Assembly: GCF_018531195.1 (NCBI RefSeq)
Contig: NZ_JAHDYS010000009.1
Coordinates: 62,001 to 126,000 of the forward strand
Direction of reading: 5' to 3'
DNA: 64,000 nucleotides
Origin: Pelotalea chapellei
GTDB taxonomy: Bacteria; Desulfobacterota; Desulfuromonadia; Geobacterales; Pseudopelobacteraceae
Below the pieces are notes generated by a model, which saw nothing but the letters and a program-made list of their open reading frames with translations, searched no databases and was not told the origin of the DNA. Within the stretch, counting starts at the first letter, position 1. Every line of letters starts with the position of its first letter. A program made the position numbers and the translations under genes. Below, one piece after another: positions 1 to 8,406 of this stretch.

Positions 1-459
1 CTGGATGCCGCGCTTACGACCGAACCGCCTTTCGCCGTGCCGCCCCAGTACGAATGGCAGCCGTTCGATGTGGAGCCGTTTTTCATGGTGACACCGATGG
101 GTACCGAGGCCGGCACCATGGAGGAGTTATTCAGGCGCTTTACCTTTGTGCGTTTTGACAAGACCGCCTGGGCCGGGGCCATGGTGAATGGCCAACTTGT
201 GGCCCATAACATCCGCCCGCGCGATGTGCTGGAGATCGATTCTCTGGAGGCAACCCTGCACCTGGTGGAGCAAGGCCTCGGCATTGCCGTGGTGCCGCTC
301 AACAAAAAGCGCCTTATGCAGGCAAGGAGTCATTTCAGTTTAACTGAGTTTGGTTCTCCCCAGCTGACCCGGCGGGTGGGCATGTATCAGAGGCGGCGTC
401 ATCCACGTAAAACATTGACGGAACTGGTTTTGAATGAGCTGTGCCGGGAATGTGGATAA
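1..459 (+). CDS. LysR-type transcriptional regulator, C-terminal part (5' truncated by window edge)
   Basis: The reading frame is open from base 1, so the N-terminus with its helix-turn-helix lies outside the window. About 152 residues are visible. They look like the second half of a LysR substrate-binding domain: the stretch LEATLHLVEQGLGIAVVP is the typical hinge segment in which the regulator recognises its effector, and it is followed by a basic C-terminal tail. Such proteins bind DNA as tetramers and usually control a neighbouring gene. Here the next gene on the same strand, 85 nt downstream, is an AEC transporter, which is a plausible target. The effector cannot be told from the sequence. 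A GTG at base 37 is in frame but is almost certainly internal. Confidence 0.8.
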   Translation: MDAALTTEPPFAVPPQYEWQPFDVEPFFMVTPMGTEAGTMEELFRRFTFVRFDKTAWAGAMVNGQLVAHNIRPRDVLEIDSLEATLHLVEQGLGIAVVPLNKKRLMQARSHFSLTEFGSPQLTRRVGMYQRRRHPRKTLTELVLNELCRECG

Positions 460-544
460 CAAGTAAAACTCATGCTTAATGCAATTATTATCAACTATTA
501 TTTATGAATTTGCGGTGCTATCTTCCTTCTCAGGAGGGTAACCC

Positions 545-1465
545 ATGCTTGCCATAAGCGACATACTCACACCAGTGCTGGCAATGATCCTGGTTGGTTT
601 CATCCTTCAGCGCACTAACTTCCTGCATCCCTCATTTTGGCCATCAGCCGAAAAATTGACCTATTTCCTTCTCTTGCCGGCAACTTTGATCCACAGCCTC
701 GCCGGCAAAAAAATTAGTGATCTGCCCTGGCTGAAAATGGTAATGACCGTGGAAGGCGCGGTTATCGCCAGCGCACTGCTGGTGACGCTCTGGTGGCTGA
801 CACACCGCCACATGGAAGGAGCCGCCTTCACGTCGCTCTTCCAGGGGGGGGTGCGCTTCAACACGTTTGTCGCACTGGCGTTGGTGGAAAACATGTTTGG
901 CCGCGATGGCCTGATGCTGGCAGCTCTTGGGGCCGGATTCATGATTGTTCTGATCAATGTGCTGTGCGTGTCGGTATTTTCGCTTGCTGTTGGGAACAGG
1001 GGAGGGATGGATCTGCGGCGGCTTTTAAACGACCTGCTGCGCAATCCGCTCATTGTTGGCTGCGTGATCGGGGTGGGGTTGAATGTTGTGGGGGTCTCGC
1101 TGCCCAAGGCGGTTGACGGCCTGCTTGCCTTGACCGGGAAAGCGGCCTTTCCTTTGGGGCTTATGGCAGTGGGAGCCGCCTACCGCACCGGCTCTTTGCG
1201 TATGCACTGGCAGCCGCTGGCAGTTAGCAGCACAGTTCAGTTCCTCTGCAAGCCTCTGATAGCATGGGGGCTGGCCACGCACCTGGGGCTTTCCGGGATG
1301 GCAACAGGTGTGGCGGTCCTGCTCTTCAGCGTACCGACCGCCCCATCGGCCTATATCCTTTCCCGCCAGATGGGGGGCGACCATGACGCCATGTCCGCAA
1401 TCATTACCGCCCAGACCTGCATGTCCTTCATCACGTTGCCACTTACCATTTGGCTGCTGCGTTGA
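545..1465 (+). CDS. AEC family (auxin efflux carrier-like) transporter
   Basis: A 306-residue polytopic inner-membrane protein with about ten hydrophobic segments, of a length and pattern typical of the AEC/BART family of organic-anion or malonate/malate-type permeases. It starts MLAISDILTPVLAMILVGF, the usual N-terminal helix. A conserved glycine/proline-rich C-terminal half (SVPTAPSAYILSRQMGG) matches the family motif near the sixth to eighth helices. A strong AGGAGGG at 532-538 sits 6 nt before the ATG. It follows the truncated LysR gene on the same strand. The substrate is unknown; the auxin name is only a family label. Confidence 0.85.
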   Translation: MLAISDILTPVLAMILVGFILQRTNFLHPSFWPSAEKLTYFLLLPATLIHSLAGKKISDLPWLKMVMTVEGAVIASALLVTLWWLTHRHMEGAAFTSLFQGGVRFNTFVALALVENMFGRDGLMLAALGAGFMIVLINVLCVSVFSLAVGNRGGMDLRRLLNDLLRNPLIVGCVIGVGLNVVGVSLPKAVDGLLALTGKAAFPLGLMAVGAAYRTGSLRMHWQPLAVSSTVQFLCKPLIAWGLATHLGLSGMATGVAVLLFSVPTAPSAYILSRQMGGDHDAMSAIITAQTCMSFITLPLTIWLLR

Positions 1466-1589
1466 AAACTGGCACTACAGGGATCCTTCGGTACATCACC
1501 ATACCGGCACCGCTCATGGAACTGAGCAACGAGGCCAGGAATGCGATCGACTATCCTGGGAAATCACGCTGGGTAACGTCGTCATATCA

Positions 1590-2027
1590 TCATTTCTCCA
1601 GAACAAACGTCACTGGTCCGTCATTTACCAAGTGCACTTTCATGTCGGCTTGAAAAATGCCGGTTTCTACCGGTACATCCAGTCGTCTGGCTGCTTCTAC
1701 AAAATAATTGTACAGTCGTTGCCCTTCATCAGGTGGCGCGGCAGTATCGAAGGAGGGACGTTTGCCCTTGGCGCAGTTGCCCGCCAGGGTGAACTGGGAT
1801 ACGACCAGCAGACTGCCCCCTACATCCTGCAGGGAAAGGTTCATCTTGCCTGATTCATCTTCGAAGATACGCAGGTTCACGATCTTCTCCGCCAGCCAGT
1901 CTGCCTGAGCCTCGTCATCACCCTTTTCCACTCCAACCAGCACTACAATGCCTTGGCCTATGCGGCTGACCACATTGTTGTCAACGGTAACGGAAGCGAA
2001 ACTGACACGCTGAATAACGGTTTTCAT
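1590..2027 (-). CDS. dtd: D-aminoacyl-tRNA deacylase
   Basis: 145 residues, the standard length for DTD. The enzyme hydrolyses D-amino acids (and glycine mis-attached to tRNA-Ala) from tRNA, protecting translation quality. The N-terminal [20 protein letters not shown] and the cross-subunit motifs [12 protein letters not shown] (containing the SQFT signature) and NDGPVTF (the Gly-cisPro-type motif near the C-terminus) are all present. It is a soluble cytosolic homodimer. It is the last gene of a minus-strand cluster after the glycosyltransferase gene, with a 60-nt gap that contains an AGGAGAACC-like ribosome-binding site. Confidence 0.95.
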   Translation of the reverse strand: MKTVIQRVSFASVTVDNNVVSRIGQGIVVLVGVEKGDDEAQADWLAEKIVNLRIFEDESGKMNLSLQDVGGSLLVVSQFTLAGNCAKGKRPSFDTAAPPDEGQRLYNYFVEAARRLDVPVETGIFQADMKVHLVNDGPVTFVLEK

Positions 2028-2087
2028 TGTTGGTTCTCCTTGCAGATTGGCTGCTCCATTTGTTCAGGTACCAAGTAATAGTGCATT

Positions 2088-3347
2088 TTATACTCCCTGC
2101 ATGCTTCGTAAAAGCTCAAGCTGGTTGCTCACGGTTTCTCCTGACGTAAGACCTGCTTGATCCAGTAAAGGTCGTACCGCCTGCTCGGGGGAGATGCGTG
2201 GCCAGGCACTGTCGGTCAGATGGTGCATCAGGCGCATGGTGCGGAATGCATCGAACCAGCCGTGAAAAGCGGTTATCAATCGTTGCCGGTCGGGATTGTG
2301 GCGTCTCAGGTTGTCCCAGGCCGCCCCAAAACCGGTCTGTTCCAGATAGCTTCTCAGGTGTGGCGAAATCGATCCCGCCGCCTGCTCAATTTCATCTCCA
2401 TCACCACTGGAATTGTTTGTAATCAGGTGTAACCACTCCCCCAGTATCCCAAACAGCTCCGGCTGATAGAAAAGCAGTTGCTGTTCGCCCTTGTTGAGCA
2501 TATCGCCCACGGCCCGGCCGGTACCGAAAGGAACCCGGTGGGAAGAACGTGGTGATGGATGTACAGTCGTGCCGGACAGGGGAGCAACTCCGGCGGTCTT
2601 GTGCACCTGCTGGAGAAAATAGAAATCTTCCCCTGCCAGGCGCTTGTTCATACCTCCGCTGGCGACATAGGCCGATGCCCGGCTTGCCATGGCGCTTCCC
2701 ACCGTATGGAAGGCCCAGGGGGAACCGGCCTGTTCCAATCCCAGAACATAAACACGCAGGAAGAGTTCGTAACGGTCGATAGCCGCCTGGCTCTCGGGAG
2801 TGGCAGCAGCACGGTGGCGGTAAGGAAGGCTTGCTCCCCCTGCTGTGGCACTTTCAAAATGATGAGCAAGGGCTGACAGATAGTCGGGTTGTACAATCGT
2901 GTCTGCATCGAGACAGATCAGCAGAGGATCGTAGCTGTTGAATTCAAGATGATTCAGAGCCAGGTCGAGCCCGATTTTGCGGGCCAGACCCACTCCCTGC
3001 TTGTGCGGCAGTTCATGTCCGGGGGAAGCGGCATCCACCCACCTGAGATGTTTCAGGCCATACTCACGCTTCCATGCCGGCAGTGCGGTCAGGGTGGCCA
3101 GATTGTCGGCCTGCTCAGCGGGCGAGGCATCGGCACGCTGGTTGACGACAATCAGGATCAGGAACTGTTCCAGTAGTTCAGGGGGATTGGTGGCAATCGA
3201 TTGCAGGGTGTGGGGAAGGTTGTGAAACTCGGCCAGACTGGGAATGACCACCGCTCCACGGTATGAAGCAACGGGTGGTTCATTGAGGTGGCAGTGATCG
3301 TAAGAAACATGTTTGGCCAGGTACGCTGCGATGTGGCGGGGTATCAA
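2088..3347 (-). CDS. family 2-like glycosyltransferase
   Basis: 419 residues. An N-terminal GT-A fold is indicated by the start of the nucleotide-binding strand (GAVVIPSLAE, about residues 31-40), the metal-binding DxD-type motif in LICLDADTIVQPDYL (about residues 143-157) and a GEDFYFLQQ motif in the acceptor region (about residue 240), which resembles the ED motif of GT2 enzymes. No transmembrane helix is evident, so it is probably cytosolic or peripheral. The C-terminal 120 residues carry no recognised motif. It lies in a minus-strand cluster between a small ORF and dtd. The sugar donor and acceptor are unknown; a role in envelope polysaccharide or compatible-solute synthesis is a guess. 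Confidence 0.75.
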   Translation of the reverse strand: MIPRHIAAYLAKHVSYDHCHLNEPPVASYRGAVVIPSLAEFHNLPHTLQSIATNPPELLEQFLILIVVNQRADASPAEQADNLATLTALPAWKREYGLKHLRWVDAASPGHELPHKQGVGLARKIGLDLALNHLEFNSYDPLLICLDADTIVQPDYLSALAHHFESATAGGASLPYRHRAAATPESQAAIDRYELFLRVYVLGLEQAGSPWAFHTVGSAMASRASAYVASGGMNKRLAGEDFYFLQQVHKTAGVAPLSGTTVHPSPRSSHRVPFGTGRAVGDMLNKGEQQLLFYQPELFGILGEWLHLITNNSSGDGDEIEQAAGSISPHLRSYLEQTGFGAAWDNLRRHNPDRQRLITAFHGWFDAFRTMRLMHHLTDSAWPRISPEQAVRPLLDQAGLTSGETVSNQLELLRSMQGV

Positions 3348-3407
3348 GATGAAGCCTTCGACATTTTTCTGAATTTAACCAAGTCGGTATAAGAGGATAA
3401 TTTCAAG

Positions 3408-3602
3408 CTATTCCTCGAGTCTTATGGTATTGGGAGCATCCTCTATCGTATCGAATTCGGAATTAACCTTCATGCTTTCTTTGCGCACCTTGAGACTCAC
3501 TTTCATCAGTTGTCTCCGGCGCTGCTGTGCGGAACCCGCCATATTATTCTGGCTCAATGCTTCGCGTATAATGCCTGTGCGAGAATCATAATCCTGCCCC
3601 AT
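3408..3602 (-). CDS. hypothetical small protein downstream of selB
   Basis: 64 residues, hydrophilic and basic in the middle, with an acidic C-terminus (DTIEDAPNTIRLEE). I do not recognise it. The ATG lies 14 nt after the selB stop codon and has an AGAGGA ribosome-binding site 5 nt upstream, so translation coupled to selB is credible. It has no cysteines, signal peptide or membrane segment. A 60-nt gap separates it from the downstream glycosyltransferase. Absence of a recognisable domain leaves open that it is a chance frame. Confidence 0.5.
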   Translation of the reverse strand: MGQDYDSRTGIIREALSQNNMAGSAQQRRRQLMKVSLKVRKESMKVNSEFDTIEDAPNTIRLEE

Positions 3603-3616
3603 AAAGTCCTCTCTTA

Positions 3617-5527
3617 CTACCTTTTCCTCGCCACCCGCTTGTCTCCTACCCGGATGGTTACTTTTTCACCGTCAAAGTACTCCAGTAGCGGAATCAGAAA
3701 CTTGCGGGATAGCCCGGTCAGCTCGCGATATTCAGGCGGGGTGATCTCGCCCTTCTCTCGCAGGTGGTCCACCAGCTTGCTGCGCAAGCCGTCCAGTGCC
3801 GATGTAGCATAGAACAGGTCGCTGGAGATGCGCGCAGCGTCACCGTTTCTGACCAGCAAAGCCAGGTTGTCGCGGACGGTTTTTTCGTCGCAGCGAAAGC
3901 GTTCCATGATCTCCTTGATCGTGGGGGGCTCGATACCCTTTTCCTGCAAAAATACCGCGATCTTGCCGCCGAGGCCATCGACAGCCATATTTTGACGGAT
4001 GGTCTGGCCTGCCGGCTTGACGATATCGCGGTCGGCCAACACCACACCGTCCCGCTCCAGGGCAGAGAGTAGCGGAGCAAAAAATCGGGCGTCGCTTCGT
4101 TTGGGCAGGCGCGTCTTGAGTTCTTCCTTGCCCATGCCCTGCTTGAGCGGATTGGCCGCCAGGAACGTCGTCAGTTCCGTCAGCATTCCCTGCTTGAGCT
4201 GTTCCAGCGCTTCCCGTGCCAGAAACAGCCGTGGCTCACGGTTCATTTGAAGAATCGTGCCTGATGCGAGCAACGCTGCCAGAGCGGTGTCAGCAGCTTT
4301 GCGCGGAATACCGGCGCGGAGCAGCAGGTCATCGTAGGAAATGCCGGTCAAGAGGCTCTGGCTGATGATAAGCCGGAGTGTTGCCTGATGTTCGGCGGTA
4401 TCCAGCGCTTCCAGCAATTGCAGCGCATCGTCGCTCCTGCGGCGCCGGCTTGGCGGAAACGGATCGAGGGTCACGCCACCACCGATGGTTACCTGTGGTG
4501 AAAAAGCCCGCAGGATGTAGCTGTCGCCGGAAAGCAGCAGTGCCGGTTCTTTCAGGCGCAATTGGGCGTAGGCGCTTTCCCCCGGCTGGAGCGTGTCACG
4601 ATCAAGCAGAATCACCTGGGCCGGCACCTCATAGGTGGCGGAGTGCAGGCGCACCGTCGCGCGATGCTTCAGCATGCGCGGAGCAGAAGCCAGGTAGTCC
4701 AGACGCACATCTACTGCCCTTGTAGGACGAAACAGACCGCGCGGCACCACCACGTTCCCCCGGTGGGCCTGGTCAAGATCGATCCCCTGCAGGTTCACTG
4801 CCAGCCGCTGGCCTGCCTGGCCGGTTTCGACTTTTTTTCCATGGGCTTGAATACCGCGTACTTTACCCTCGCGGCCGGAAGGGAGCAGTTCGATTTCATC
4901 ACCCACATGTATTTCGCCGGCCAACAGGGTGCCGGTGACAATGGTGCCAAAGCCGGCCATGGTGAAAACGCGATCCAGCGGCAGACGGAACTGCCCTTCG
5001 CGTCTCTTTTCCGCAACATCATCCGCCAGGCGTGTCAGTTCTATCCTCAGTTTTTCCAGTCCTTCGCCGGTACGGGATGATACGGCGCATATCGGTGCTT
5101 TTTCCAAAAAACTGCCGGCCACGAAATCACGAACTTCCTCTGTGACCAGATCCAGCCAGTCCCGATCAACCATGTCGCACTTGGTTAAAGCCACCAGGCC
5201 GCTCTTAACTCCCAACAGCCGCAGGATGTCCAGATGTTCCCTGGTCTGGGGCATGATGCCTTCGTCAGCGGCGATAACAAGTATGACCAGGTCCATGCCG
5301 CCCACGCCGGCTACCATGGCGCGGACAAATTTCTCATGCCCCGGTACATCGACGATGCCGAACCGGATTCCTCCTTCAAGCTCAAGATGGGCAAAGCCGA
5401 GCTCGATGGTGATGCCGCGGGTTTTTTCCTCTTTCAGTCGATCGGTGTCAATGCCGGTCAGAGCCTTGACCAGCGAGGTCTTGCCATGATCGATATGTCC
5501 GGCCGTGCCGAGAATCAGGTGCTTCAA
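3617..5527 (-). CDS. selB: selenocysteine-specific translation elongation factor SelB
   Basis: 636 residues, the normal length. The N-terminal GTPase domain shows G1 GHIDHGKT (residues 10-17), switch I with [14 protein letters not shown]3 DVPGHE and G4 TKCD. EF-Tu-like beta-barrel domains follow, and then C-terminal winged-helix repeats (about residues 380-636) that in the family bind the SECIS hairpin of selenoprotein mRNAs. SelB delivers Sec-tRNA(Sec) to UGA codons. Its start overlaps the stop of the upstream small membrane-protein gene by 4 nt. No selA, selC or selD occurs in the window, so the rest of the pathway must be elsewhere. Its presence means TGA codons in this genome can be sense. 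Confidence 0.96.
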   Translation of the reverse strand: MKHLILGTAGHIDHGKTSLVKALTGIDTDRLKEEKTRGITIELGFAHLELEGGIRFGIVDVPGHEKFVRAMVAGVGGMDLVILVIAADEGIMPQTREHLDILRLLGVKSGLVALTKCDMVDRDWLDLVTEEVRDFVAGSFLEKAPICAVSSRTGEGLEKLRIELTRLADDVAEKRREGQFRLPLDRVFTMAGFGTIVTGTLLAGEIHVGDEIELLPSGREGKVRGIQAHGKKVETGQAGQRLAVNLQGIDLDQAHRGNVVVPRGLFRPTRAVDVRLDYLASAPRMLKHRATVRLHSATYEVPAQVILLDRDTLQPGESAYAQLRLKEPALLLSGDSYILRAFSPQVTIGGGVTLDPFPPSRRRRSDDALQLLEALDTAEHQATLRLIISQSLLTGISYDDLLLRAGIPRKAADTALAALLASGTILQMNREPRLFLAREALEQLKQGMLTELTTFLAANPLKQGMGKEELKTRLPKRSDARFFAPLLSALERDGVVLADRDIVKPAGQTIRQNMAVDGLGGKIAVFLQEKGIEPPTIKEIMERFRCDEKTVRDNLALLVRNGDAARISSDLFYATSALDGLRSKLVDHLREKGEITPPEYRELTGLSRKFLIPLLEYFDGEKVTIRVGDKRVARKR

Positions 5528-5856
5528 GGTTCTTCTTTCCCTTCACCGTTATCTGCTCTGCGAGCTTTGGCTTTATTGCGTAGCACCAGTTGCAGGGCGA
5601 GGTCGGCAAACACCAGAGCAGTGACAGCCAGGAGATATGCTGATCTTGCCTGGAAGTACCCCAGACAGTTGAAGAACATGTACAACGCAACAATGGCTGG
5701 TAAAAGTCCGCGGATGCTTCTGATACCTGATACGGCAATCTCCGGATCATCCACGCCGGCCAGCAGGCGGGGTGCCATATGGTAGCCGAGGGAAGCATTC
5801 AGCAGCACCAGCAGGGTATTCAGCAGAAACAAGGGGAGTTGATATTGTTCAATCAT
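5524..5856 (-). CDS. small inner-membrane protein of unknown function
   Basis: 110 residues with three or four hydrophobic helices (about residues 5-25, 50-68 and 73-92) and a charged, hydrophilic C-terminal tail (about residues 93-110). No family was recognised. It is the first gene of the minus-strand cluster, and its TGA overlaps the ATG of selB (ATGA), so the two are almost certainly co-translated. Coupling to selB does not by itself imply a selenocysteine role. Confidence 0.65.
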   Translation of the reverse strand: MIEQYQLPLFLLNTLLVLLNASLGYHMAPRLLAGVDDPEIAVSGIRSIRGLLPAIVALYMFFNCLGYFQARSAYLLAVTALVFADLALQLVLRNKAKARRADNGEGKEEP

Positions 5857-5890
5857 GGAAGTCCTTTTAGTTAAGATGTTTTTTGAATCC

Positions 5891-6028
5891 GTGACGCTGG
5901 AATGCCGGAGTTAATAATTACCTACCCGCCACATGCCGATGGTGCCAGGTGCCCTTCGCCAGACAGTTTCCTATTCCCGGAAGCCCATAAATAGGCATTC
6001 CAGACAAGTGGAAGCGTGAAGGCGTCAC
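5891..6028. repeat. interrupted foldback sequence between response-regulator gene and small membrane-protein gene
   Basis: The 16-nt left arm GTGACGCTGGAATGCC (5891-5906) is complementary to two blocks in reverse order downstream: GGCATTCCAG (5994-6003) and GCGTCAC (6022-6028). The blocks are separated by an 18-nt insert. The intergenic stretch 5857-6044 holds no credible gene. It could be the decayed end of a small mobile element or a structured 5' leader or terminator; I cannot decide which. Confidence 0.4.
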
Positions 6029-6044
6029 GATTCTGGATAACGTG

Positions 6045-6761
6045 TTAAGGTTGTTCACGCCCATCCCGGTTAAACCTGTACCCAACTCCCCGCACTGTCT
6101 GGAAATGGATCGGTTTGCCCGGATTGGGCTCGAAGTATTTGCGCAAGCGGACAATGAAATTATCCAGCGTGCGGGTTTCTGTATCGTTCGTATAACCCCA
6201 CACCGAATTCAGCAGAGCTCCGCGGGGGATGATTTCTCCTTCTTTTTGAAAGAAAAGGGACAGAACCCGCACCTCCATCTCGGTCAGGTCAATTTCCCCT
6301 TGGGCAGTTCTGGCCCGATAGGAGAGCAAAAAGACTTCATTGTCCCCGAACTGGTATCCTTCCTCCACCGGGTCCGGGCGGTACCAGGAGGAACGCCGCA
6401 GCATGCCTTTGACACGCAGGAGGAACTCCACCAGGTTGAATGGCTTGGTAAGGTAGTCATCAGCGCCGTTTTCAAGTCCCTGTACCCGATCAGTATCTTC
6501 CGATCGTGCGGTCAGCATCAGTATCGGCACCCTGGCATCCAGTTTGCGCACTGCTCTGCACACCTCGAAGCCATTCATGCCGGGCAGCATCACATCCAGA
6601 ATGACAAGATCGAAATGCTCCATTTCCAGGGTTTTCAGTGCTTTTTCCCCGGTGTCGAAGTGGCTGACGCGGCAACCCTCCTCCTCCAGATTGAAGCAGA
6701 TGCCCCTGGCAAGGTGCATCTCATCTTCCACAAGCATTATGTGGGGTTTGTCAGTGGTCAT
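6045..6761 (-). CDS. OmpR/PhoB-family response regulator
   Basis: 238 residues. The receiver domain (1-120) has the acidic pocket E12/D13, the phospho-acceptor D56 in LVILDVMLPGMNGFEV, T84 and K106. The C-terminal winged-helix DNA-binding domain (about 135-232) shows the PhoB-type LTEMEVRVLSLF and a recognition region ending VRLRKYFEPN plus VRGVGYRF. It should bind DNA as a dimer when phosphorylated. Its start overlaps the 3' end of the upstream sensor-kinase gene by 11 nt, so the pair is one two-component system. The target genes and signal are unknown. Confidence 0.93.
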   Translation of the reverse strand: MTTDKPHIMLVEDEMHLARGICFNLEEEGCRVSHFDTGEKALKTLEMEHFDLVILDVMLPGMNGFEVCRAVRKLDARVPILMLTARSEDTDRVQGLENGADDYLTKPFNLVEFLLRVKGMLRRSSWYRPDPVEEGYQFGDNEVFLLSYRARTAQGEIDLTEMEVRVLSLFFQKEGEIIPRGALLNSVWGYTNDTETRTLDNFIVRLRKYFEPNPGKPIHFQTVRGVGYRFNRDGREQP

Positions 6762-7722
6762 CGGTTCTCCGGGCTGAGGAAGTCAAACCCGCTGCGGGAA
6801 TCCTGATCGTAAAGGTGCAGCCCCGGCCAAGGCCGGGGCTCTCGACAGTCACACTGCCATTGTATCCGGTGATGATGCTGTCGACGATATACAATCCCAA
6901 GCCGGTTCCGCGCACATTTTCTCCAGCAGTCTGGACACGGTAGAACATGTCGAAGACCTTCTTCAAGTCTTTTTTGTCCAGGCCCCGTCCCTTGTCCTGG
7001 ATCGACAGGTGGAGCGTATTTCCCGAGCGGTTAAAATGCACGGTGAGATCCGGGCTGCCCGGAGAATAGAGCACAGCATTCTCAAAAAGATTGCGCAGCA
7101 CCATGCCCATCTCTTCCGGGTCGATCATTGCCTTGAGTCCTGGTTCGCTTTCCAGGGTGATGCTGCCCCCCTGGGGAAGATTGTCCCGCTCCCTCTGGAC
7201 ATACTCCGCCACCATTGCCGAAAGGTCGGTCAGGCGTCGTTCGGCAGGTTTGCGGCGCTGTTCCAGCCGTGCGGCCATGAGCAGATTGTTGATCAGGTAG
7301 TGGAGCCGTTCGGTATCGGCCAGCATGGTAGTCACAAAACTGTTCAGCTTTTCAACGGGAGGGTGGCGCAGCCGGATGGTCTCAAGGTGGAGCTGGATTG
7401 AGGCCAGCGGCGACTTGAGCTCGTGGGTGACCTGGGAGATGAAGGTGCGCTGGTGGTGATAGAGGTTTGACTGGCGGTTCCAGTAGACGAAGATGATGTA
7501 CACCCCGGCGAGGATGACGGTCAACATTACCAGTCCCTCGACCATGACCAGCCAGTTGATGCCCTCCCCCAGGAGCTCTGGCCGATATTTTTCCGCCAGG
7601 GCGCGAATTTCCCGCTGTTTGCCGATGAACCAGTAGATCCAGAAAATCACCACGGTGATCCAGACCAGCTGGATTGCGATGAGAGCCATGACAGGATGGA
7701 ATATTTTGCGGAGCAGCTTCAT
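6751..7722 (-). CDS. membrane sensor histidine kinase
   Basis: 323 residues. Two transmembrane helices (about 10-33 and 57-80) enclose a very short periplasmic loop. The HisKA domain has the phospho-accepting His100 in VTHELKSPLASIQ, and the HATPase domain has its N-box (RNLFENAVLYS), G1 box (DKGRGLDKKD) and G2 box (RGTGLGLYIVD). The small external loop suggests the kinase senses a membrane-derived signal or works with a partner protein. It is translated together with the response regulator that follows. It diverges from the small membrane-protein gene at 7873. Confidence 0.93.
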   Translation of the reverse strand: MKLLRKIFHPVMALIAIQLVWITVVIFWIYWFIGKQREIRALAEKYRPELLGEGINWLVMVEGLVMLTVILAGVYIIFVYWNRQSNLYHHQRTFISQVTHELKSPLASIQLHLETIRLRHPPVEKLNSFVTTMLADTERLHYLINNLLMAARLEQRRKPAERRLTDLSAMVAEYVQRERDNLPQGGSITLESEPGLKAMIDPEEMGMVLRNLFENAVLYSPGSPDLTVHFNRSGNTLHLSIQDKGRGLDKKDLKKVFDMFYRVQTAGENVRGTGLGLYIVDSIITGYNGSVTVESPGLGRGCTFTIRIPAAGLTSSARRTDDH

Positions 7723-7872
7723 TGTACCTCTGGTTACATACCACTGTTATGGTGAAACAACGGGAAATAAGGGGGCAGGTGGCACAACTTTGAATGCTTG
7801 CCTCAAACCCTGTTATTCTGTTATAAACTCCGGGCGCAATCAGCGCAATCTGATACCTCAGCGGAGATAGCA

Positions 7873-8352
7873 ATGTCGAGTTTCAATTTCAAGCGCCTCA
7901 ACCACACCCTGACGATCTACCGGGTTGTTCAATTCATTCTGCTGGCCCTGCTGGCATTCATGGCATTCATATTTCAGAACCGTTACGGCCTGCTGGGCAA
8001 GCCGGATCATTTCTTCAAAAGCCTGATCTTTTCAATCATCATTCAGATGTTTCTGGTGTATCCACTCTATCGCCTTGCCTGGCGAGATGCAGGAATAGAG
8101 CTTGACAGCAGCGTACTGGGACTTTCCGTGGATGTGCTAAAGGCTTTGCGTAAAAAAAGGCTGCTGAGCGATCTGTGGAAAATATCGGTGATACTCTTTT
8201 TCCTGATCTTCGTGGTCCGCGCGCCTGGCGCCGAAAAAATGGGCACACCTTTTTTCCAGAGCACAGCCCTCTTCTCATTTCTGCTGATCTTTCTGACCTA
8301 TTTCCAGTGTTTCAACTTCAGCGCCAAAAAGCGCATGAAACAGGTGAGCTGA
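7873..8352 (+). CDS. small membrane protein of unknown function
   Basis: 159 residues from the ATG at 7873, chosen because GGAG lies 7 nt upstream; an in-frame ATG at 7798 has no ribosome-binding site. Four hydrophobic segments are visible (about residues 16-34, 52-70, 105-122 and 133-150). Between the second and third is a soluble, basic loop with a KALRKKR stretch. No family was recognised. It is divergent from the two-component system and convergent with the dinG-like gene. Its function is unknown. Confidence 0.65.
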   Translation: MSSFNFKRLNHTLTIYRVVQFILLALLAFMAFIFQNRYGLLGKPDHFFKSLIFSIIIQMFLVYPLYRLAWRDAGIELDSSVLGLSVDVLKALRKKRLLSDLWKISVILFFLIFVVRAPGAEKMGTPFFQSTALFSFLLIFLTYFQCFNFSAKKRMKQVS

Positions 8353-8353
8353 C

Positions 8354-8404
8354 AAAAAAACGGTGACGGGGGTACGAGGAGACGAGGTTGTACCCCCTTC
8401 ACCC
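8354..8404 (-). terminator. rho-independent terminator of the dinG-like gene
   Basis: On the minus strand, right after the stop codon at 8407, a 14-bp stem with one mismatch (arms about 8391-8404 and 8361-8374) is followed by seven T (complement of 8354-8360). The arms are built from G- and C-runs related to the low-complexity sequence that also encodes the last codons of the upstream gene. Confidence 0.7.
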
Positions 8405-8406
8405 CT

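Noticed and set aside
661-1107. Long antisense frame in the AEC transporter gene
   Set aside because: Shadow of the codon bias of the transporter gene on the opposite strand; composition is serine/proline/arginine-rich and without a start site.
7741-7800. Sigma-54-like TGGCAC near 7780
   Set aside because: The GC of the -12 element is not at the correct distance.
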